Both the position numbers and the translations under genes were made by a program. The notes beneath the pieces are model-generated. The model saw only the letters and a list, made by a program, of their open reading frames with translations. It was not told the origin of the DNA and did no database searches. A stretch of 64,000 nucleotides of DNA from Sulfolobales archaeon HS-7 (GTDB lineage Archaea; Thermoproteota; Thermoprotei_A; Sulfolobales; Sulfolobaceae): NCBI GenBank assembly GCA_019704295.1, contig AP024596.1, forward strand, positions 310,001 through 374,000. Reading direction: 5' to 3'. Below, one piece after another: positions 44,922-55,251 of the stretch (position 1 is its first letter; the number at the start of each line of letters is the position of its first letter).

Positions 44922-47119
44922 GACTCAACCACCTTCATTACATACTCAGGAGTAATGGGAACTTCTACGTCCTTTATTACGCAGTCCAAGTAATCCTCCA
45001 GGGCATTTACTATAGCAGCGGGGGGAACTGTCGCTCCTCCTTCAGCAACGCCCTTAGTTCCCAGAGGAGTATAAGGAGATGGGGAGGTTAAGTGTTCAAT
45101 TTCGAAGTTGACGGATTCGACTGCAGACGGGATAGCGTAGTCCCCAAAGTTAGTTGCAAGTGGGATACCGTCGTCATTATACCTTATCATCTCTAACGTA
45201 GCTGCGCCAATACCCATCATTGTCCCCCCCATCAGTTGACCATCCACGATCATGGGGTTAATCATCCTACCAGCATCGCTGACTATTCTGTATCTCTTAA
45301 TCGAAATCCTGTAGTCTTCTAGGAGCTCAATTACGGCTAGATGAGCGTTAACCCCGTAAGTTGTAGAGAAGTTCACCCTCCTTAAATCGTCCACTACGTT
45401 GACGTTCTGGGAGTTTATGGTATGAGAGACCTCAAGGGGAAAGAAGTATCCAGGTCTGTTATAAGCAATGTTTGCAAGTTCCTTTACGCTAATTCTCCTT
45501 TCTCCGTTTACCTTTACCCAGCCATTTTCTAGCGAAAGGGTTTTCCTCTCTACGTTAAGAACCTTTGAGGCAAGATCGAGTAGTTTATCTCTCATTTTCA
45601 GTGATGCTTCATAGACGGCTGAGATCCCGACTACTGCGAACCGGCTCCCATAAAATCCCGTACCTGGAGGTCCGTCTGTATCTCCTAGCTTTATCGTAAT
45701 ATCCTCAACTCCTAAGACACTTGATACCACCTGGTAAATTGAGGTTTCATGTCCAGTGCCCACGGAGTTGGAACTCATGTAGACTACGACGTCCCCTCCA
45801 CTATCTATTTTTATGTAAACCCCCTCATAATATGGCGTACGAGGTTTATCTACAACCAAGGTTTGGAAAGCTAAGGAAGAGCCAGGCTCAAGAGCAAACG
45901 CTATGCCTTTTCCCCTTTCATTTACATTATCGCTCAGCAATTTGAGCGCCCTGCTATAATCTCCGCTGTCGTAAATTGCTCCCGTGATCGTTGTAAAGGG
46001 CAATTCCCTTATGAAGTTCTTCAATCTGATCTCCTCCTGAGAAATTCCCAGAGTTCTCGCGAGAGAACTCACTAGGTTTTCCAAAACCAAAACTGCAGGA
46101 GGAATTCCCAGTCCCCTATAAGGACCTGTAGGTGGTTTATTTGTGAGTACTCCCTTCACCATAAAGGTAAGTCCCTTTACATTATACGCTCCAGTAAGAT
46201 GATATATTTGCCTCAAAATGGGTAGAGGCTGGTAAGTGTGCATGTATGCCCCGAAATCCTCCAGGAGTTCAACCTCCAGACCGGTAATCCTTTGTCCCTC
46301 GTAGTATATTCTGGCCCTGTACTTCCTATCAGGTCCGTGAACAGCGGCACTTATGTGTTCAGTTCTCGTCTCTACGTATTTAACAGGTCTTCTCGTTAAG
46401 AAGGATGCTACGGCAGCCATTGCTAAGGGTCTGAGGTATATTTTTCCCCCGAATCCTCCGCCAGAATCCGGTACTATTATCCTTATTTTGCTCCGCGGAA
46501 TATTCAAAATAATACTTAATGCGGTCCTGAATACCTGAGGCAGCTGTGTGTTTGCGTATAACGTTAGTTTTTCATTATCGTAGTTCGCCAGTACGGCATT
46601 TGGTTCTATTGGTGCAGGAGAGTTCCTGTTATACCTAAAGGTTTTTTCTATGAAATCTCCTTCAGGCTTTTCCCCATATGTGAAAACGTCATTGTAAATT
46701 AGATTTGGAACGCCCTCATGGATTGGTTCAGAGGAGATTGACTTCTCGGGCTCAATCAAGGGAGGTAGTGGATCCCACTCTACATCGACGGATTCGGTGA
46801 TGTCCTCCAAGTCGTACCTGTCTCTTGCAAGGACTAAGGCAACTGGCTCCCCCACGTAATTGGCTACCTCTTTTGGTAAAACGTATTCCCTTGGCGCCCC
46901 TCTGAAAAAGAAGTTCGGGAATGGGAGGAAGTTCTTGACATCGTCGAAAGTCAGAATTCTTCGATCCCCTTTCGTTATCAACTTGAACTTAGCCCTAGGG
47001 AAGGGAGACCTAACCACACCTAGGTAAAGAGTACCAGGAATATGTATATCATCTACAAAATTACCACGACCTGTAAGGAATCTAACATCCTCAACCCTTC
47101 TGATCGGCTTTCCGATCAA
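44900..47119 (-). CDS. Molybdenum hydroxylase large subunit, aldehyde oxidase/xanthine DH-like
   Basis: 739-aa large subunit of the xanthine oxidase family. It starts GKPIRRVEDVRFLTGRG, contains GGGFGGK for the molybdopterin region, and has the catalytic Glu in GTKGVAEGGA. The CO-dehydrogenase signature loop AYxCSFR is not present (GPYRGLGIPPA instead), so CO oxidation is unlikely; an aldehyde or N-heterocycle substrate is more plausible. The FAD and 2Fe-2S subunits that normally accompany it are not in the window. It overlaps the acyl-CoA dehydrogenase stop by 4 bp (ATGA). Confidence 0.85.
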   Translation of the reverse strand: MIGKPIRRVEDVRFLTGRGNFVDDIHIPGTLYLGVVRSPFPRAKFKLITKGDRRILTFDDVKNFLPFPNFFFRGAPREYVLPKEVANYVGEPVALVLARDRYDLEDITESVDVEWDPLPPLIEPEKSISSEPIHEGVPNLIYNDVFTYGEKPEGDFIEKTFRYNRNSPAPIEPNAVLANYDNEKLTLYANTQLPQVFRTALSIILNIPRSKIRIIVPDSGGGFGGKIYLRPLAMAAVASFLTRRPVKYVETRTEHISAAVHGPDRKYRARIYYEGQRITGLEVELLEDFGAYMHTYQPLPILRQIYHLTGAYNVKGLTFMVKGVLTNKPPTGPYRGLGIPPAVLVLENLVSSLARTLGISQEEIRLKNFIRELPFTTITGAIYDSGDYSRALKLLSDNVNERGKGIAFALEPGSSLAFQTLVVDKPRTPYYEGVYIKIDSGGDVVVYMSSNSVGTGHETSIYQVVSSVLGVEDITIKLGDTDGPPGTGFYGSRFAVVGISAVYEASLKMRDKLLDLASKVLNVERKTLSLENGWVKVNGERRISVKELANIAYNRPGYFFPLEVSHTINSQNVNVVDDLRRVNFSTTYGVNAHLAVIELLEDYRISIKRYRIVSDAGRMINPMIVDGQLMGGTMMGIGAATLEMIRYNDDGIPLATNFGDYAIPSAVESVNFEIEHLTSPSPYTPLGTKGVAEGGATVPPAAIVNALEDYLDCVIKDVEVPITPEYVMKVVESCKKSRI

Positions 47120-48294
47120 ATTCTTAACCCCAATTTCCTGTAAATGGTTCTGGCGACAGTAAGTTTTTGAATATCATTAGTTCCTTCATAAGTCATTAAT
47201 ATCTGAGCGTCCCTGAGATATCTTTCCGCACCTCCTTTCGAAACGCCGTATCCTCCCATTACGTTTTCCGCCCTTTGTGCAACCCTATTAGCGACGTCTG
47301 TAGCAACGTATTTGGCAATGGACGCCGCTGGTATTCCGTCATCCATATTTCCCTTCATTATCAGGTTTGCAGCCCAATAGGTGAGGAGTCTGGCGTAAGC
47401 GACCTCCGCTATGGATTCGGCAACCTTTTCTTGAATGAGCTGAAACTCTGCGATCTTTCTGTCAAACGCTGTTCTCGACATGGAGTAAGTGATCATCTTT
47501 TCCAGAGCTGCCTGAGCTAATCCAACGCCTTGAGCTGCTACAACAACTCTGGAATAATCGAAAGCCTCCAAGGTGTGTTTGAATCCCATTCCCTCCTCCC
47601 CAATCATGTTCTCCTCGGGAACTTCTGCATCCTCAAACGAAAGCTCTGCGGTATTTGATGCCCTTAAACCTACAGTGTCAATCCTGCTGATTATCTTTAC
47701 CTGCTCCTTTTCAACGATAAAGAGTGAAATTCCCTTCCATCTCTTCCCCTCCTCAGGTGGGGAGGTCCTCGCTGAAACCACAATGTAATCCGCTATTCCA
47801 CCATTACTTATGAATATCTTCCTTCCGTTTATTACGTATTCATTACCCACTTTCTTCGCGTAAGTTTTTATTCCGGCCACATCAGAACCCGCTCCAGGCT
47901 CCGTGTTGGCGAACGCGCCTATCTTTTGACCTTTTGCAACAGGAGGGACATATTTTTCCGCTATTCTTCCTGAACCATAGGTCTGAACAGCGTGTATGTA
48001 AAGCCAGTTTATGAATAAATGGGTTGAGAATGATGTCCATACTCTGCTGAGCTCCTCTGAGGCAATCGCTTGGGAGAGGAGGTCACCCCCCTGCCCTCCG
48101 AGTTCTGGTTTTGCGTTAAGACCATAAAGCCCCAATTTCACTACCTTAGCCTTTAGCTCAGCGGGTATTTCCCCCTTTAACTCTCCTTCCTCCACATATT
48201 TCGTAACCTCACTTTCACAAAAGTCCTTTATTGTACTCCTCAGGATCTCATGTTCTTCCGAAATGTCTACTTTAAAATCTCTAAAGGGAATCAT
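47116..48294 (-). CDS. Acyl-CoA dehydrogenase
   Basis: 392-aa FAD enzyme, a clear paralogue of 3395-4594 (ANTEPGAGSDVAGIKTYAKK, GRKIFISNGG, MTYEGTNDIQKL with the catalytic Glu). First gene of the operon with the molybdenum hydroxylase and aldose epimerase. Such a grouping suggests stepwise oxidation of a single organic acid or cyclic compound rather than general beta-oxidation. The ATG is at 48294; the sequence before it is AT-rich. Confidence 0.92.
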   Translation of the reverse strand: MIPFRDFKVDISEEHEILRSTIKDFCESEVTKYVEEGELKGEIPAELKAKVVKLGLYGLNAKPELGGQGGDLLSQAIASEELSRVWTSFSTHLFINWLYIHAVQTYGSGRIAEKYVPPVAKGQKIGAFANTEPGAGSDVAGIKTYAKKVGNEYVINGRKIFISNGGIADYIVVSARTSPPEEGKRWKGISLFIVEKEQVKIISRIDTVGLRASNTAELSFEDAEVPEENMIGEEGMGFKHTLEAFDYSRVVVAAQGVGLAQAALEKMITYSMSRTAFDRKIAEFQLIQEKVAESIAEVAYARLLTYWAANLIMKGNMDDGIPAASIAKYVATDVANRVAQRAENVMGGYGVSKGGAERYLRDAQILMTYEGTNDIQKLTVARTIYRKLGLRI

Positions 48295-48849
48295 AAACTA
48301 GAGTACGTAATAGCAAGTATTAATGCTTAGTTAAGCTCCGTTATCTTAATGGGAACCATTAAGGAAGAACTGTGCAAATAGTCTCCTAGACTTAAATCAT
48401 AATAACTAAGGACATTCTTCAGTCAAAATCAGAGTAAGAGCTAACGAGATAGCCTAGCGGAGCTTTATGTTGCACCCCATTCTCAGATAATATAAACTAT
48501 TATTACCAGTTGTTTTAGTTTCCCTCGGCAATACTTAATTTTCGGCGTTATCAGGAAAGTTTTTAGATTGATATCTCTTTGAGTGAAAAAGCATTGCGAG
48601 TTTCCCTATAATTATTGAAATACTTCTATGAGGTACCATTAATTTTATGAAAATATTTAAGATACGTTAAAGTAGAAAAACTACAGTTATTATAATTATT
48701 TATATGTTATTACAATAATTTATAATTAGTCACATCGTTGACGGTTAAGACAATATGCTTAATTTTCGTAAAATTTAGAATATTGCCGATATTCTTCTTG
48801 TCAAAGCCCTTCACTATATTCTTTAAATCAGGCTGTGATAAGTACAAAT
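48295..48849. other. AT-rich intergenic region, no gene supported
   Basis: About 555 bp between two divergent operons. CTTTAAATC at 48821-48829 is placed to be TATA for the gene at 48850. I see no gene, RNA or clear repeat. A 61-codon minus-strand frame (48710-48895) is AT-rich and not credible. Confidence 0.6.
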
Positions 48850-50088
48850 ATGGAAGTTTCCATAGAGAGGGAATTCGAAAGGAATTTTCAAGCAAAGTTC
48901 ATAACGCTTCCAGGAGAACTTGAGAAAGCTTCAAGCGCCCCTTACCTCGTATCACCTGTAATATCGAGAATGGGGAAAAAGGCTATAGGGCTAATTAAGG
49001 CTGAATGTGATGAGGACGTCTTGAATGTAATAAGATTATGCAATAGGTATAGAATTCCGCTAGTTGCTAGAGGTAACGGGACATCAACTATAGGACAGGT
49101 GATCCCGTTGAGGGAGTCAATCGTCATAGACGTTAATCAACTTAACAAAGAAATTTCTGCTAATGATACCTCAATTCGGCTATCACCTGGAGTTAGGGTT
49201 AAGGATGCGTTAAATTACCTTAGAAAAAGGGGAAAGGAACTAAGGGTATATCCGAGTAGCTTCTACATTTCTACTATAGGAGGATACGTGGCGGGAGGGG
49301 ATGTGGGAATAGGTTCGTATCAATACGGTTATTACTTCGATAACCACGGAGTACTTCGAGCTACAGTAGCTGGAGTTAACGGTAAGGAAGAACTCTCTGG
49401 AAGTAAAGTATTAGGGATTGCACAGGCTGCCGGGGCGAACGGGATCGTATTAAGCGTTGACCTGCCAATTATTGACGTTGAAGAATGGCGAGATCAGATA
49501 CTAAGTTTTGATTCCCTGCATGATGTCGTCAACTTTCTCAAAAACGCTGAGAACTTCAGGGAGAAAATAAGGAGAATAACAATTGAGGATTTCGCTACTC
49601 TGTCCATTGTATCAGGTGGAAGAGTTAATGAACTTAAAGAGTGGAATGTAATAGTCGCTTCTGTTTTGGACTTTGGAAGGGAAGTTGAACTCAAGTTCCT
49701 GGACGAATTAGCATTTGCCGCAATTTATGTCACCCTAAGTAGACTTACTAAGTTTACCCAATATTTTTACGAGGTTAGACTTTTAAACCTCCCCAGCTTT
49801 CTCTCCGTAGTAAGCCAGGTAAAAAAGGCACTAGGTAATAGCGTCTTAATTCACGGCGACGTCATGACGCTTAGGAAGGAGACAGTAGTTTACACCGTAT
49901 TTGTATCGGAAAGGAACAACTTCCCATTAATTGACGAGATCATGAGGAAGGAGGGGATTCCCTTTGAGATTCACTCAGTCGAGGTTAATGATAGGGTAGA
50001 TGAACCTTGGAGACTTGAGCTGATGAAATCTCTAAAGAAGGAATTAGATCCTCACGACATATTTAATCCAGGGAAGTTGAGAATATGA
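48850..50088 (+). CDS. FAD-binding oxidase (GlcD/GlcE-like) without Fe-S part
   Basis: 412-aa protein with the same FAD_binding_4 text as the N-terminal half of the 990-aa oxidase (VARGNGTSTIGQ, YPSSFYISTIGGYVAGGDVGIGSY) and ending HDIFNPGKL, the normal end of the FAD-oxidase domain. It has no Fe-S motif. GTG at 48835 is possible, but ATG 48850 has a TATA-like box 21-29 nt upstream. It is the first gene of an operon with DUF1177 and an M20 peptidase. It likely oxidises a hydroxyacid or similar compound. Confidence 0.85.
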   Translation: MEVSIEREFERNFQAKFITLPGELEKASSAPYLVSPVISRMGKKAIGLIKAECDEDVLNVIRLCNRYRIPLVARGNGTSTIGQVIPLRESIVIDVNQLNKEISANDTSIRLSPGVRVKDALNYLRKRGKELRVYPSSFYISTIGGYVAGGDVGIGSYQYGYYFDNHGVLRATVAGVNGKEELSGSKVLGIAQAAGANGIVLSVDLPIIDVEEWRDQILSFDSLHDVVNFLKNAENFREKIRRITIEDFATLSIVSGGRVNELKEWNVIVASVLDFGREVELKFLDELAFAAIYVTLSRLTKFTQYFYEVRLLNLPSFLSVVSQVKKALGNSVLIHGDVMTLRKETVVYTVFVSERNNFPLIDEIMRKEGIPFEIHSVEVNDRVDEPWRLELMKSLKKELDPHDIFNPGKLRI

Positions 50089-50966
50089 TCCTTCGTTCCA
50101 TGATGAACGTAATAGAATTGCTAGAGTCCTCCGAACCTATAGACGCTCTGAAAAAGGAGATTCCAGGATTACAGGTAATGGAAAAGGGGGAGGTCTCATT
50201 TATTAAATACAAGTACGGTGATGGTAAGCCCATTGAAATATTGGGTAGACTAGGTGCGGTCCAAATGAAGGGTGAATACGGTTTAGTTTCTGATGCTGAC
50301 GGGGCGATCGTGGCATTAACTGTTCTGCTCGAACTACTTAACCTTAAGAGAAAGGGGATCTCGATACCAGGTTCTGTTGTCATATCTACGAGTATATCAC
50401 TAGATGCCGGACTAATTGAACATAAGCCCTTTAAGTTCATGGTACCAAAAATAGGGTTAGAGGACGCGTTACCTATAGAGGTAGAAAGGGACGCTGAGCT
50501 AGTGATATCAGTCGATTCAACGAAGGGAAACAACCTAGTGAAATTCGACGATTTCGCATTGACTCACGTTGTATTTGGCGGGTATTTGTTAAGACTTAGG
50601 GATGAAGTCATAGAGCTATACAAAAGGGTAACTGGGCACGAAATATATATGCTAGCCCTCACTACTGGGGATCTCACACCAATGGAGTTTAAGGTAAATC
50701 ACGTAAGCACTCTTGTGACACCATGGTTATATACGAACTCACCCCTCATTGGTTTGGCTACAGTATCTAAACAGGTTATTCCAGGTTACGTCACAGGTGT
50801 TCAGGACTTTCTCATGCTGGAAAGGTCGGCTCGCTTCTGTCTAGAAATGATAAAGTATGTGGGAAAAGGAGGTAAGGTATATTATGAGGAGGAATTATCT
50901 GAATTACTCAGCAAGTTAGGGGATAACGAATTGGCGAAACTGAGGAGGGAACGTGGAATACCTTGA
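50085..50966 (+). CDS. DUF1177 family protein
   Basis: 293-aa member of DUF1177, judging by GLVSDADGAIVALTVLLELL, SVDSTKGNNLV, and VPGYVTG-like text. The family has no assigned reaction. It overlaps the FAD oxidase stop by 4 bp (ATGA) and the M20 peptidase start by 14 bp, so the three proteins are co-translated. The conserved Asp/His-rich core suggests a hydrolase or metal site, which is inference. Confidence 0.8.
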   Translation: MILRSMMNVIELLESSEPIDALKKEIPGLQVMEKGEVSFIKYKYGDGKPIEILGRLGAVQMKGEYGLVSDADGAIVALTVLLELLNLKRKGISIPGSVVISTSISLDAGLIEHKPFKFMVPKIGLEDALPIEVERDAELVISVDSTKGNNLVKFDDFALTHVVFGGYLLRLRDEVIELYKRVTGHEIYMLALTTGDLTPMEFKVNHVSTLVTPWLYTNSPLIGLATVSKQVIPGYVTGVQDFLMLERSARFCLEMIKYVGKGGKVYYEEELSELLSKLGDNELAKLRRERGIP

Positions 50967-52119
50967 CATACTTAAGGATCTAATTGAAATACCTACGTAT
51001 AATCCACCTGGAGTTAACTACTGGAAAATCTCAAACTACCTTCTCTCTCGCCTTAAAGAGGCCGGTTTTGACGTAAGTCTAATGGAGATTCCTGAGACAG
51101 AACTCAATTCCAAATACGTCTATTCCCCTCTTCATAAGGGAAATCCTAGGTATGTAGTATTAGCAAGAAGGGGAGAAGGTAAACCTGTTCTACATTTTAA
51201 CGCGCATTACGACACTGTTCCTGCAGGTGATGGGTGGGAACATGACCCATTTTCAGCTACCGTGATTGACGGGAAGTGCTTCGGAAGAGGTACAGCTGAC
51301 GTGAAAGGAGGAATCTCAGCCATCTTAGAGACAGTTAAGACGGAATTTTCAGGCACACTTGAGGTATCATTCGTTCCTGATGAGGAAAGTGGAGGACTCG
51401 GCACTTCCTACTTAATGGAGAAGATACCTCCTCCAGATTTTGCGATTTTAGCAGAGCCCAGCTTTCCCAACCTTTTCATAGGACATAAGGGAATTCTCAG
51501 AGGAACGATAACCGTTCTGGGTCAACAAGCTCACTGTAGTAGACCGTGGTTAGGTCTTAACGCATTTACCGAGGGAAGTAAGTTCGCACTTCTTTTTCTA
51601 CAGAAATATGAGAAAATCCTAAGAACAAAGACTACTGCGTATGAAACTGAGGTGGAAAAGGATAAATATCCTTCAATTAACATTGGAGGCATTACCAGTA
51701 GTTCACCTGGTAACGACGGGGTAGTTCCCTCAAAGTTTGAATTTTCTTTTGTGAGGATGACGCTACCTGAGGAGTCCGAACCTAAGGAGGAAATAGTTAA
51801 AATCGGGGATGAAATTGGGAAGGAATTACACCTAAACTATCGCTTAACTTTCAAGTCTTATTCACCAGGAATGGTCGAAATTTCCCCATTCACGAACCTG
51901 GCTTACGAATGTGCTAAGAAAGTGATTAATGACAATATTAGGGAATTAGTAGCGCCGTTAAGATATGATGGTTACTTCTACAGGGCTAAGGGAACGCATA
52001 CAGTTAACTTTGGTCCAGGAAGACTTGAGAACGCTCATGCAGTTAACGAATATGTTTCGCTGAGGGAGATCGAATTATCAATCCTTGTTTACCAATGCAT
52101 AATGAAGAAGATCTTGTAA
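50953..52119 (+). CDS. M20 metallopeptidase/deacylase (ArgE/DapE-like)
   Basis: 388-aa zinc amidohydrolase. Metal ligands: His and Asp in FNAHYDTVPAG, Asp in GRGTADVKGG, the Glu pair in VPDEESGG, Glu in LAEPSF, and His near the end in GTHTVNFGPG. It would release an amino acid or remove an acyl group from an amide. Starts with GTG at 50953 inside the DUF1177 gene. Together with DUF1177 and the FAD oxidase it suggests catabolism of an N-acylated or dipeptide-like compound. Confidence 0.9.
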   Translation: MEYLDILKDLIEIPTYNPPGVNYWKISNYLLSRLKEAGFDVSLMEIPETELNSKYVYSPLHKGNPRYVVLARRGEGKPVLHFNAHYDTVPAGDGWEHDPFSATVIDGKCFGRGTADVKGGISAILETVKTEFSGTLEVSFVPDEESGGLGTSYLMEKIPPPDFAILAEPSFPNLFIGHKGILRGTITVLGQQAHCSRPWLGLNAFTEGSKFALLFLQKYEKILRTKTTAYETEVEKDKYPSINIGGITSSSPGNDGVVPSKFEFSFVRMTLPEESEPKEEIVKIGDEIGKELHLNYRLTFKSYSPGMVEISPFTNLAYECAKKVINDNIRELVAPLRYDGYFYRAKGTHTVNFGPGRLENAHAVNEYVSLREIELSILVYQCIMKKIL

Positions 52120-52265
52120 CGGGAGACGTTATCTTAATAACCCTCATAGATGAACTTTCTGTCACACCCTCCTAAGAGAGATCTTAGACATAACGATAAT
52201 AGCAATAAAAAGACGTTTTCAGCTCGGTTAACCCTTTATTTTAGTTTGTCCTTAACAATTCATTC

Positions 52266-52652
52266 ATGAATAGGGATATTGGTAAGTCTGCAGAAAGGGA
52301 ACTGGTTCATCTGCTGTCATCAATGGGGTTCAGGGCAGTGCGAATACCCACTTCAAATTCCTCTATGAATCCCCTTCCCGATGTTTTCGCCGTAAGGGGT
52401 GAACTTCTTTTAGCTTTTGAGGTGAAAAGCACATGGGAGAAAAAGCTTAAGATAAGAGAGATTCAAGTGGAAAAGGTCAGGGATTTCCTTTCACTTTTCC
52501 CTATGAGAGGGAGAGGAATAGTAGCAGTTAAATTCAAATCCATACATAAATGGAAGGGAATGCTAGTAGATGATTTAAATGAGGAAATAACTCTGATGAA
52601 TTCAAGAGACCTTATAGAACTCTTATCGGAGGAGGAACTACTCGTTCATTAA
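52266..52652 (+). CDS. hje: Holliday junction endonuclease Hje
   Basis: 128-aa archaeal resolvase. Glu10, Asp39, Glu52 and Lys54 are at the expected catalytic positions (SAERE, PLPDVF, FEVKS). The start MNRDIGK and the RIPTSNSS segment match Sulfolobus Hje rather than Hjc. It cuts four-way DNA junctions as a dimer in recombination and repair. It overlaps the convergent GlcD gene by 15 bp. The preceding CTTTATTTTAG is a likely TATA. It is monocistronic. Confidence 0.92.
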   Translation: MNRDIGKSAERELVHLLSSMGFRAVRIPTSNSSMNPLPDVFAVRGELLLAFEVKSTWEKKLKIREIQVEKVRDFLSLFPMRGRGIVAVKFKSIHKWKGMLVDDLNEEITLMNSRDLIELLSEEELLVH

Positions 52653-53954
52653 TTTGTACGCTAATTCAACGTATTTATCTGGATTCATTATATCGTAAGG
52701 ATCTATTACTCTCTTTATTTGCATCATTATCTCTAGGACATCCCTCCCATTATGTTTAAGCACCTGCTCCTTTAGCAGATTAGCCTTCTGATAACCTATC
52801 CCGTGTTCTCCAGAAACCGAACCACCCATGTCAATAGCTATCCTCCCCACCTCTTCGAACAGCTTTTCCGGTTCCTTAACGGTATCAGCTATTATATTGG
52901 GATGTAAATTCCCATCACCTATGTGAGCAATTAAGGGCATTCTTACGTTCTCCCTCCTCTCAATTTCCTTTAATTTGATAATAGCGTCGGTCAATCTAGA
53001 TATTGGAACGACTATGTCCTCAACAATTATATTTGGACTTTCGGCCTTGAGGGCTAGAACAGCCTTGGCTCTAACCGAGTAAAGTTCGTCAGCTTCTTCT
53101 CCCTCCGCTATCTTAAGCTCAAGAGTCCTTCCCTGCAGGATATCTAGCATGTCCTTTACTGCGTCTTTACCCACTACAATTAACAATGCACCACCGTCGC
53201 TCTCCTTTAGATCCGCGTTCAAATGCTTATTTAATAGGCGGATAATGTCTCCGTCAATGTACTCCGCCAAATCAGGTAGGATTTTCCGCCTCCTCATCTC
53301 CGTTATAACAAATGCTGTATCCTCAAAGCTCCTCATGTAAGCTAATATGGTCTCGGTCGGTTCTCTGGGCTTGGGGATAAGTCTTAGCCAGATTTCAGTA
53401 ATAACTCCTAGCGTACCCTCAGAACCTACAAAGAGATGTACTAGATCGTACCCACCTCTATTCTTCCTCAGGGGTTCTCCGACTTTCACTACGTGACCGT
53501 TCGGGAGCACCACCTTAACTGCTAACACCCATTCCCTGAATGACCCATATTTTACCCCCCTCATTCCTCCAGATGAATTAGCTGTTGCTCCCCCCACAGT
53601 ACATAGGAAGAAACTAGCTGGGTCTGGAGGTAGGAAAAAACCCTTCGACTCCACCTCCTTAAATACCTTTTCTAGATTAACACCAGGTTGTACCCTCACG
53701 TACCAGTCTATGTCGTTGATCTCAAGGATTTTATTCATGTACTTCATGTCGATTAAAATACAACCGTCACATTTCAAATGACCTGAGAGACTTGTCCCTG
53801 CACCCCATGAAATAACTGGAATTCTTCTCTCCCTTGCGTAATTTACTATCTTAACTACTTCCTCTTCGTTCTTTGGATAATAAATGATAGAAGGTCTTAA
53901 CTTAATTCCTGTGAAGTCCTCTCTCTCCTCGACGTTATGCTCTATCTCATCCAA
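52638..53954 (-). CDS. FAD-linked dehydrogenase GlcD-like
   Basis: 438-aa D-lactate/glycolate dehydrogenase-type flavoprotein. FAD-binding text is [29 protein letters not shown] and [11 protein letters not shown], and the C-terminus has [10 protein letters not shown] and [10 protein letters not shown], full hallmarks of GlcD. The start is TTG, 10 nt after the ADH stop; the N-terminus is about 20-30 residues shorter than usual. Last gene of the lactonase/iron-ADH/GlcD operon. Confidence 0.9.
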   Translation of the reverse strand: MDEIEHNVEEREDFTGIKLRPSIIYYPKNEEEVVKIVNYARERRIPVISWGAGTSLSGHLKCDGCILIDMKYMNKILEINDIDWYVRVQPGVNLEKVFKEVESKGFFLPPDPASFFLCTVGGATANSSGGMRGVKYGSFREWVLAVKVVLPNGHVVKVGEPLRKNRGGYDLVHLFVGSEGTLGVITEIWLRLIPKPREPTETILAYMRSFEDTAFVITEMRRRKILPDLAEYIDGDIIRLLNKHLNADLKESDGGALLIVVGKDAVKDMLDILQGRTLELKIAEGEEADELYSVRAKAVLALKAESPNIIVEDIVVPISRLTDAIIKLKEIERRENVRMPLIAHIGDGNLHPNIIADTVKEPEKLFEEVGRIAIDMGGSVSGEHGIGYQKANLLKEQVLKHNGRDVLEIMMQIKRVIDPYDIMNPDKYVELAYKLMNE

Positions 53955-53964
53955 AATATCTATT

Positions 53965-55251
53965 TCACATCGCCTCTAAAAAGACCTGCTTGAGGTCGGC
54001 TTGCTTAATGTCCTTAGGACATAAGGAAAGCAACCTCTGTTGGGCTAAAGTACCGTCAACCAGAGGTTGCAAATCATCGTTTGAGAAGTCCAGTTCCTTG
54101 AGTGTTGTAGGCATACCCAAGTCTTGGAGGAGCTTAACGTAATACTCAAATATGTTGTCTGCAAGCTCCTTAACGTTCCCTGTGTAATTAAGCTCCAAAA
54201 GATCTGCTACTAACGCAAACTTCTCGTGGGCGTATGGTGTCAGGTACTTTAGGGCATAAGCTCCAGGTATAGCGGTGCTTACGCCATGAGGAACTATCGG
54301 ATAGCCGAACTCGTAGTCCTGAGGATACCACTTCCTTATCATCCCCGCTATGGGATATGCCATGGCGTGAGGTAGATGTACTCCAGCATGACCGAAACCC
54401 AGTCCAGCTATGGACGCACCGAGCATCATGTAATACCTGGCCTCAACGTCACTCGGATTAGCATAAGCCCTTCTTAAGTACTTATGAACCCACTGAATTG
54501 CGGCCGAAGCGAAGAGATCTCCTACAGGAGTAGAACCCGCATATACGGGTCTTTCCCCTGGATTCTTGTAAGCTGGTCTGGAGGTATAAGGCTTAGCAGT
54601 CAAGGACTCTATGGCGTGATTTAGAACGTCTAGTCCTGTTGAAGCTGTAACGCCAGGGGGAAGAGTTAAGGTAGTAAGGGGATCTACTAGGGCAACTGAG
54701 GGCTTCAAATATGGATTGCTAATCCCTGTCTTCACCCTCTTTGACTTAACGTCTAGTACGGCTACATTCGTCGCCTCACTTCCGGTACCAGCAGTGGTTG
54801 GTATTGCAATCAGCGGTCTTAAAGGTCCTGGAGGGTAACTTCCTTTTCCGATAGGCTTGTTTATGTACTCAAATATGTCCGCGGGGTAAGTATATAGCAA
54901 GTTGAGTATTTTTGCCGTATCTATAGTCGAGCCTCCTCCTAACGCAACGAATCCGTCAAATTGCTTATCCTTTATCTGCTTGTATGCTTTCACGATCTCC
55001 TCGTCATCTGGTTCGACGTGAACCTCATCAAGAAGTGTTACCTTTATTCCTTCGGCCTCAACGCTACTTACAACATCCTGAGTAAGTTTGGTTTCCTTAA
55101 GGGTTTTTCCAACTACTAGAAGGACGCTTTTCATCCCGAGGCGTTTTGCCTCGAATCCTACCTCGCCGCTAACACCTAGCCCGAATTTTATTTGTGGTAT
55201 GTTAATAGAAAAAACCGCGTCATTTAGAGGAGTTTTCACTAGATAGCTCAT
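53965..55251 (-). CDS. Iron-containing alcohol dehydrogenase (group III)
   Basis: 428-aa NAD(P)-dependent dehydrogenase. [10 protein letters not shown] binds cofactor; [13 protein letters not shown] and the metal-binding His set ([16 protein letters not shown], then [12 protein letters not shown]) are clear. Such enzymes interconvert alcohols or hydroxyacids and aldehydes or oxoacids, for example hydroxyacid-oxoacid transhydrogenase. The ATG overlaps the upstream lactonase stop by 1 bp (TAATG), showing coupling. Confidence 0.92.
   Translation of the reverse strand: MSYLVKTPLNDAVFSINIPQIKFGLGVSGEVGFEAKRLGMKSVLLVVGKTLKETKLTQDVVSSVEAEGIKVTLLDEVHVEPDDEEIVKAYKQIKDKQFDGFVALGGGSTIDTAKILNLLYTYPADIFEYINKPIGKGSYPPGPLRPLIAIPTTAGTGSEATNVAVLDVKSKRVKTGISNPYLKPSVALVDPLTTLTLPPGVTASTGLDVLNHAIESLTAKPYTSRPAYKNPGERPVYAGSTPVGDLFASAAIQWVHKYLRRAYANPSDVEARYYMMLGASIAGLGFGHAGVHLPHAMAYPIAGMIRKWYPQDYEFGYPIVPHGVSTAIPGAYALKYLTPYAHEKFALVADLLELNYTGNVKELADNIFEYYVKLLQDLGMPTTLKELDFSNDDLQPLVDGTLAQQRLLSLCPKDIKQADLKQVFLEAM

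Noticed and set aside
44900-47119. Carbon monoxide dehydrogenase large subunit
   Set aside because: Lacks the AYxCSFR active-site loop, and no medium or small subunits are adjacent.
48710-48895. 61-aa minus-strand frame before the FAD oxidase
   Set aside because: AT-rich low-complexity and overlaps the start of a well-supported divergent gene.
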